A stretch of 64,000 nucleotides of DNA, taken from assembly GCA_013399695.1 (NCBI GenBank), contig VXAU01000684.1:269265-333264 (forward strand). Direction: 5' to 3'. A program made the translations under genes and the position numbers. The notes beneath the pieces were generated by a model. That model was not told the DNA's origin, searched no databases, and saw only the letters and a program-made list of their open reading frames with translations. The stretch is from Formicarius rufipectus. Its lineage: Eukaryota; Chordata; Aves; Passeriformes; Formicariidae. Positions 26,261 through 64,000 of this stretch are shown piece by piece. Numbering within the stretch: the stretch's first letter is position 1; each line of letters begins with the position of its first letter.

Positions 26261-29045
26261 TCCCCTCCTCCTCCCCCCCACCCCGTAACAGTCGATAGAT
26301 ATAAAAATCACAAAATATGATCTTTAACGATATAAATAAAAAATAAAGTATGAGGCATCACCGTTTACATGATGTAAAAAGAGCTAAAAGAGAGCGATAT
26401 AAACTACATTCATAAAAGTGCATCTCCAAACAGACAGGCAATGCTTTGGCTTGTTCCTGTGCCGAACGGGCGGCGGCGGACCAGGGGCTGCAATATACAA
26501 GTCCGAACTGGCACCCCATGTTCTCTGTCACTGTACGGCTATTTCATTCCATTACTACATGCTGGAATACAGGTGGATACACAGAGTAGGCACATCTCAG
26601 CATGGGAAGGGCCAGGAGCCCCCGAGGGGACAGGACTGAGCCCATCAGCACCCTTGGCTCCACTCTGGTACAGCCTCCCGTGACGTGGATGAGGTAAAAG
26701 CCACCACAGGTCCTGAGGATTGAGCTGCTTTGAAATGCTAAAAGTGACACTGTTTCCTTATGCCCTGTTCTCTACAAGAACACAACGTGTGGGATAACAA
26801 GGGAAGACGATGGGAAGAGGTCCCAAGTCGGTGAGGACAAGCCAAGGAGAGAGGGGGAGAGGGACCCTTACAGGTGTCACCGTGCTCCCAGTCACTGCAG
26901 GGTGAAGGGCGGTGAGTAAAGATCCCAATCTTTGGTATATTTAGGTGCTGGTTGCAAGGCTTGAGAGTGATGCTGGGCCCCTCAGGAGTGCTGATCCCCT
27001 AATCCTGTCCCACAGACTCCAGGGATGATCTTACTCCCCAGTCAAGTGGTGTCCAAGGCTCCCTAAAGCGACCAGGAGCATCACGCCCTCACTTCCCCTC
27101 AGTGCAACAGTGAAGTACAGACCAGAACTCAGGCCAAGGCTCTCAGAACAATTTGGAGTCAAGTTCCTGGCTGGGAAAAGATCAGCAGAAGTGCTCTCAC
27201 TAGAACGAAATAAATTACGGACCAACGGCTTTCAGGAAGGCTATCCCCTAAGTGCCTGCAACGCGAGCAGTGCATCCTTGTTGTAGTACGGGGAGGAAAA
27301 CCAACACCAGCTTTCACTGGTTAGACATTGCTCTGGGTTTGGCCCAGGAAAAACACTTCAGAGTGTTAAATCCTTTCAGGACTTTTGGTTGGTTGGGGGC
27401 TTGAGGATTCTTTTTCTCCCCTTTTTTAATCCAACACAATATATGTCATGTGTTCAAGAAGATTGGATTCATTAAAACTTGCCTTATCCTTCCATTAGCA
27501 TTTACTTAAAAACTTAATTTTACTGCATTATGAAGCAATTTTCAAACTTTTATGGGGAAGGAGAGTGGAGGTGTGTGAAGCCCTAATATGGTTTCCAACA
27601 TGAGAGCAGAACACCTTTAGTGTTGCCTTATAAAGCAGTATTTTAGCTAGTTAACATTTGCTTTTTCTTAGTTTCATTTCTCAGAGATGATTTATAATTA
27701 CTCCATGAATTTCCAGGACTTAAAAACTGCTGGTCTTTTAGGAGTGACACAAGGACTATTAGTGCCCAACCCAGAGCACTTCAGGCCATCAGGGACTCAG
27801 TTCTCAGATTTGTGATACCTTTGAAAAGCAAAATCACTCTGACACATTTTGCTGGTACCCATGTAGGGATCTCACTTTAGGTATTCACTACCATTTCAAA
27901 CATTCTCCCTGGTTCTCTGTTTGACTTAACTCCTACAAAAGCTTATTTAAATTGGGCATTTCATGGAACTCTTAAATGACCACTTGCACACCTGTAAAAC
28001 AAACCACACTGAAGGCCTGAGCTTGGTTTCAACTTCCTGTGCACAAGAAAAACAAGTGTCCAGATAATTCTGCCCATGAAAAACTCACATTTTCCACTAG
28101 TCAGGTGCTCATAGAAATGCTGGAGTAAATTCCCGGGCACCAGATGGACCATCTTTGGTTTAAAAGATGGTAAAAAGTTACCAGCCAAAAAGATGGATGC
28201 AGCAGGAAGCTGTTGTGCAGAATTCCCTTCCAGAGGGGTTTTGTTTGGACCCAGCAGCCCCAGAGAGAGAAAGCGGAGCACAGATTTGTTGGCTATGAGG
28301 ACACAAATTGACACTGCCTTAATGCCAGGAAAGATCAAGCCTTGGAAATCAAGCTCTGGATTTTCCAATGTCAGTGCGAGAGCCCTTCACTCAGGCCCTG
28401 GAGGGATTGCATTCTGCTGAACCTTTTCTGATTATCCTGATGTTTAGCTAGAAAGACCTCCCTCACCTCCCATCCCAAAATCCATGGGTTCATTATAAAA
28501 TAACACTATTCACATACTTTTGAATCAATATTTTCTGAACACCTTCAGATGCTGAATACTTAAGAAGAAAAATATATCATACTATAGCGAGCGCATGCTC
28601 AGTGACACATGGCTTTTGGCTGGATCCAGGGACTGGAGATGCCTCTGGAGCCCATGGCTGGAAACCTGGCATCCCCAGGGACACAGCTGGTCTGGAGGCT
28701 GTTGCACATTACTGTTCCGAAGAGCTGAGTTCTTCCAGTTCCCACCTGGGTTCATATTTCTTCATGTTCAAGCAGTGAGATGGTCGTTGGACTCCCAAAC
28801 ACGCAGCCAGCTGCAAGGTCACATCCAGGTAACTCAGGGCAAAAATCCAGCTGTTGGCAGGATGAAGTCCAGCAAACTAAGGAATCAGGCACAAGAGCAG
28901 ACCCCGAGTTCCTTGGCATAACTTCCCCAAAGGACTAGGGCAGCTGAGTTGGCATTTTGGAAGATGCAGCACCACAACAGGCAGTTGCAACGAGACCAGA
29001 CAGGACACGGAAAGCCCAGCAGGAGCTGCGAGCAAGGGAGGTAAT

Positions 29046-62753
<33,708 letters not shown>

Positions 62754-62769
62754 TCTTTACCCAACCCTC

Positions 62770-63260
62770 CGCGATCCCCCCCCGTTCCCACAGCGGGGAG
62801 CCCGGCCGGTCCCGTGCGCGGCCCCTCCGAGCCGGCCCGGGCCGCAGCGGAGCCCGAGGGCGACACCCGCCCACANGGGTGCCGGTGAGGTTCGGCCCGG
62901 CCCGCGCCCTCTCACGGGCCCGCGCTCGGCGGTGCCGCCCGCAAAACAAACCGCCCCGTCCGCCGCCGCCGCCACCGCCTCCTCCTCCTGCCAATCACAG
63001 CGGCGCCCGCCGCCCGCCCACCAATCGGCGCCCGCCCGCCCCGCGGGCCAATGGGAGCGCGAGGTGGCGGTGACGCCCCGCCCCGCAGGCGCGCTGTCAA
63101 TCACAGCGGAGGAACATGCCCCCTTGTCGCTGCTATAGGCCACGCCCACCAGGGCTGTCAATCAGAGTTCTTGACGGCGACGCGGCCACGGTCCCGCCGC
63201 CGGGTGAGGCAGCGACGTTAAACCGGGCTGGGCGTGGGGAGTCGCGAACTGAGCTTCGCT
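62770..63260 (-). promoter_or_regulatory. MAP3K3: CpG-island promoter of MAP3K3 with three CCAAT boxes
   Basis: Very GC- and CpG-rich. CCAAT boxes on the plus strand at 62991, 63021 and 63048, and two TGTCAATCA sites near 63095 and 63157. No TATA box. The island sits above exon 2 of MAP3K3 and could also drive a plus-strand transcript, for which I see no gene. Confidence 0.7.
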
Positions 63261-64000
63261 GAGCCTCGCCTAGCCTCGGAGTACGTAGCGCCGGTGCAGT
63301 GAGCGGTTTTGCTCGGCGGTAAATCCAAATCTGTGGTTTCCGCCTTCGTTTTTGAGCTCGGGAGACACTCAGTGGAAGTTCTGGGAGGGATTTTGAACAT
63401 CAAATCTGGGCTCACAGATTTCCGTGTGGCCTGGAGGAGAGACAGATCCCTGGCTGGCTTCTCGCAAAAGCAGAGCTTGGCAATGAGTTAAATTCTTGCT
63501 TTAAAAGCACCTTTTTAAGAGGGGGAAAGAAAACCCCAAAACAAACCTTGTTCAAGAGCGATAAAAACCTTGCAAAAATCTGAAGGATTCTTTTGGTGTC
63601 TAAAAAAACTTGGGACAATTACCCAGAGCATCTGTGGCAAGAGATGTCCTCTCCTATGAGCTGTTTTAATAAGGTCCTATTACCATCAAACCTGGACTAG
63701 GTCTCCAGGCCCCCAGGTCACCCCCATGAGCTTGAAAGTAAGTGACAAATGACAAATAAACAAATGGCTCTTCTGCTTTTTGAACCTTCAAACCTCTATT
63801 CCCTCTCCTTCTCAGAGCCCTGCAATCACACACTGTCTGCTTCATCCTGCAGGAGTGACCTCCAGCCTAGTGTACTCAGAGTTCAGCACTTCCTCCCCTT
63901 TCATTTAGAAGTTTACCTTAAGAAGAAAGTGTTTTTGCTCTCAGACATGGAGCTGCTGACCTGCCACATCCACTTCATGACTTTTTTTTCAGCTTTAGAG
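63261..64000. other. Right-end region without recognised gene
   Basis: Beyond the MAP3K3 CpG island. No coding exon, repeat family or RNA gene recognised. A plus-strand donor-like GG|GTGAGG at about 63201 could belong to a divergent transcript, but nothing else supports it. Confidence 0.4.

Larger units (their letters stand above)
24935..29045 (-). other. MAP3K3: MAP3K3 3' UTR (inferred extent)
   Basis: From the stop codon to the distal signal. No coding sequence recognised. The block 26280-26580 looks unusually free of repeats and A/T-rich with ATTTA motifs; such blocks in 3' UTRs are often conserved. Confidence 0.45.

Overview
The window is vertebrate genomic DNA from a bird, probably a GC-rich microchromosome. 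The evidence is the many short CR1 LINE tails (both orientations, with decayed octamer 3' ends), compact multi-exon genes with GT-AG introns, CpG-island promoters and a probable solo LTR. Two N gaps (8444-8609 and 23078-23097) and two single Ns (56271, 62876) mark assembly problems. I recognise three protein-coding genes by reading spliced exons and comparing them with remembered human proteins; no database search was run.

Layout. (1) 1-5744, minus strand: RNF113A, a spliceosomal CCCH/RING protein. Eight coding exons are visible (263 codons plus 2 nt); the last exon or exons, with most of the RING domain, lie left of position 1. Intron 3 holds a probable solo LTR and intron 1 a CR1. (2) 5745-8300: divergent spacer between RNF113A and LIMD2, with a CpG island and about 640 bp of TG-rich repeat. 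(3) About 8340-20825, plus strand: LIMD2, a single-LIM-domain adaptor. A CpG island broken by an N gap is the likely first non-coding exon; four coding exons encode 128 residues. (4) 20826-24930: spacer between convergent genes, with CR1 copies and a duplicated piece of the LIMD2 3' UTR. (5) About 24935-63000, minus strand: MAP3K3 (MEKK3). Fifteen coding exons are placed to the base; with the split start codon they total 1881 nt, exactly 626 aa plus stop, the human length. Landmark residues (K391, D489, S526, T530, S166, T294) fall at their human numbers. (6) 62770-63260: GC-rich MAP3K3 promoter with three regularly spaced CCAAT boxes, followed by about 750 bp with no recognisable gene.

The convergent MAP3K3/LIMD2 pair matches human chromosome 17q23 as I remember it. 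The genes do not form one pathway: RNF113A acts in splicing and alkylation repair, LIMD2 in ILK-linked motility, MAP3K3 in MAPK and NF-kB signalling. I found no CRISPR array, rRNA, confident tRNA or obvious new molecular system. The points most worth a second look are the multi-exon RNF113A (mammalian RNF113A is intronless), the unresolved MAP3K3 start exon, the spaced CCAAT promoter, the higher-order TG repeat and the LIMD2 3' UTR duplication.
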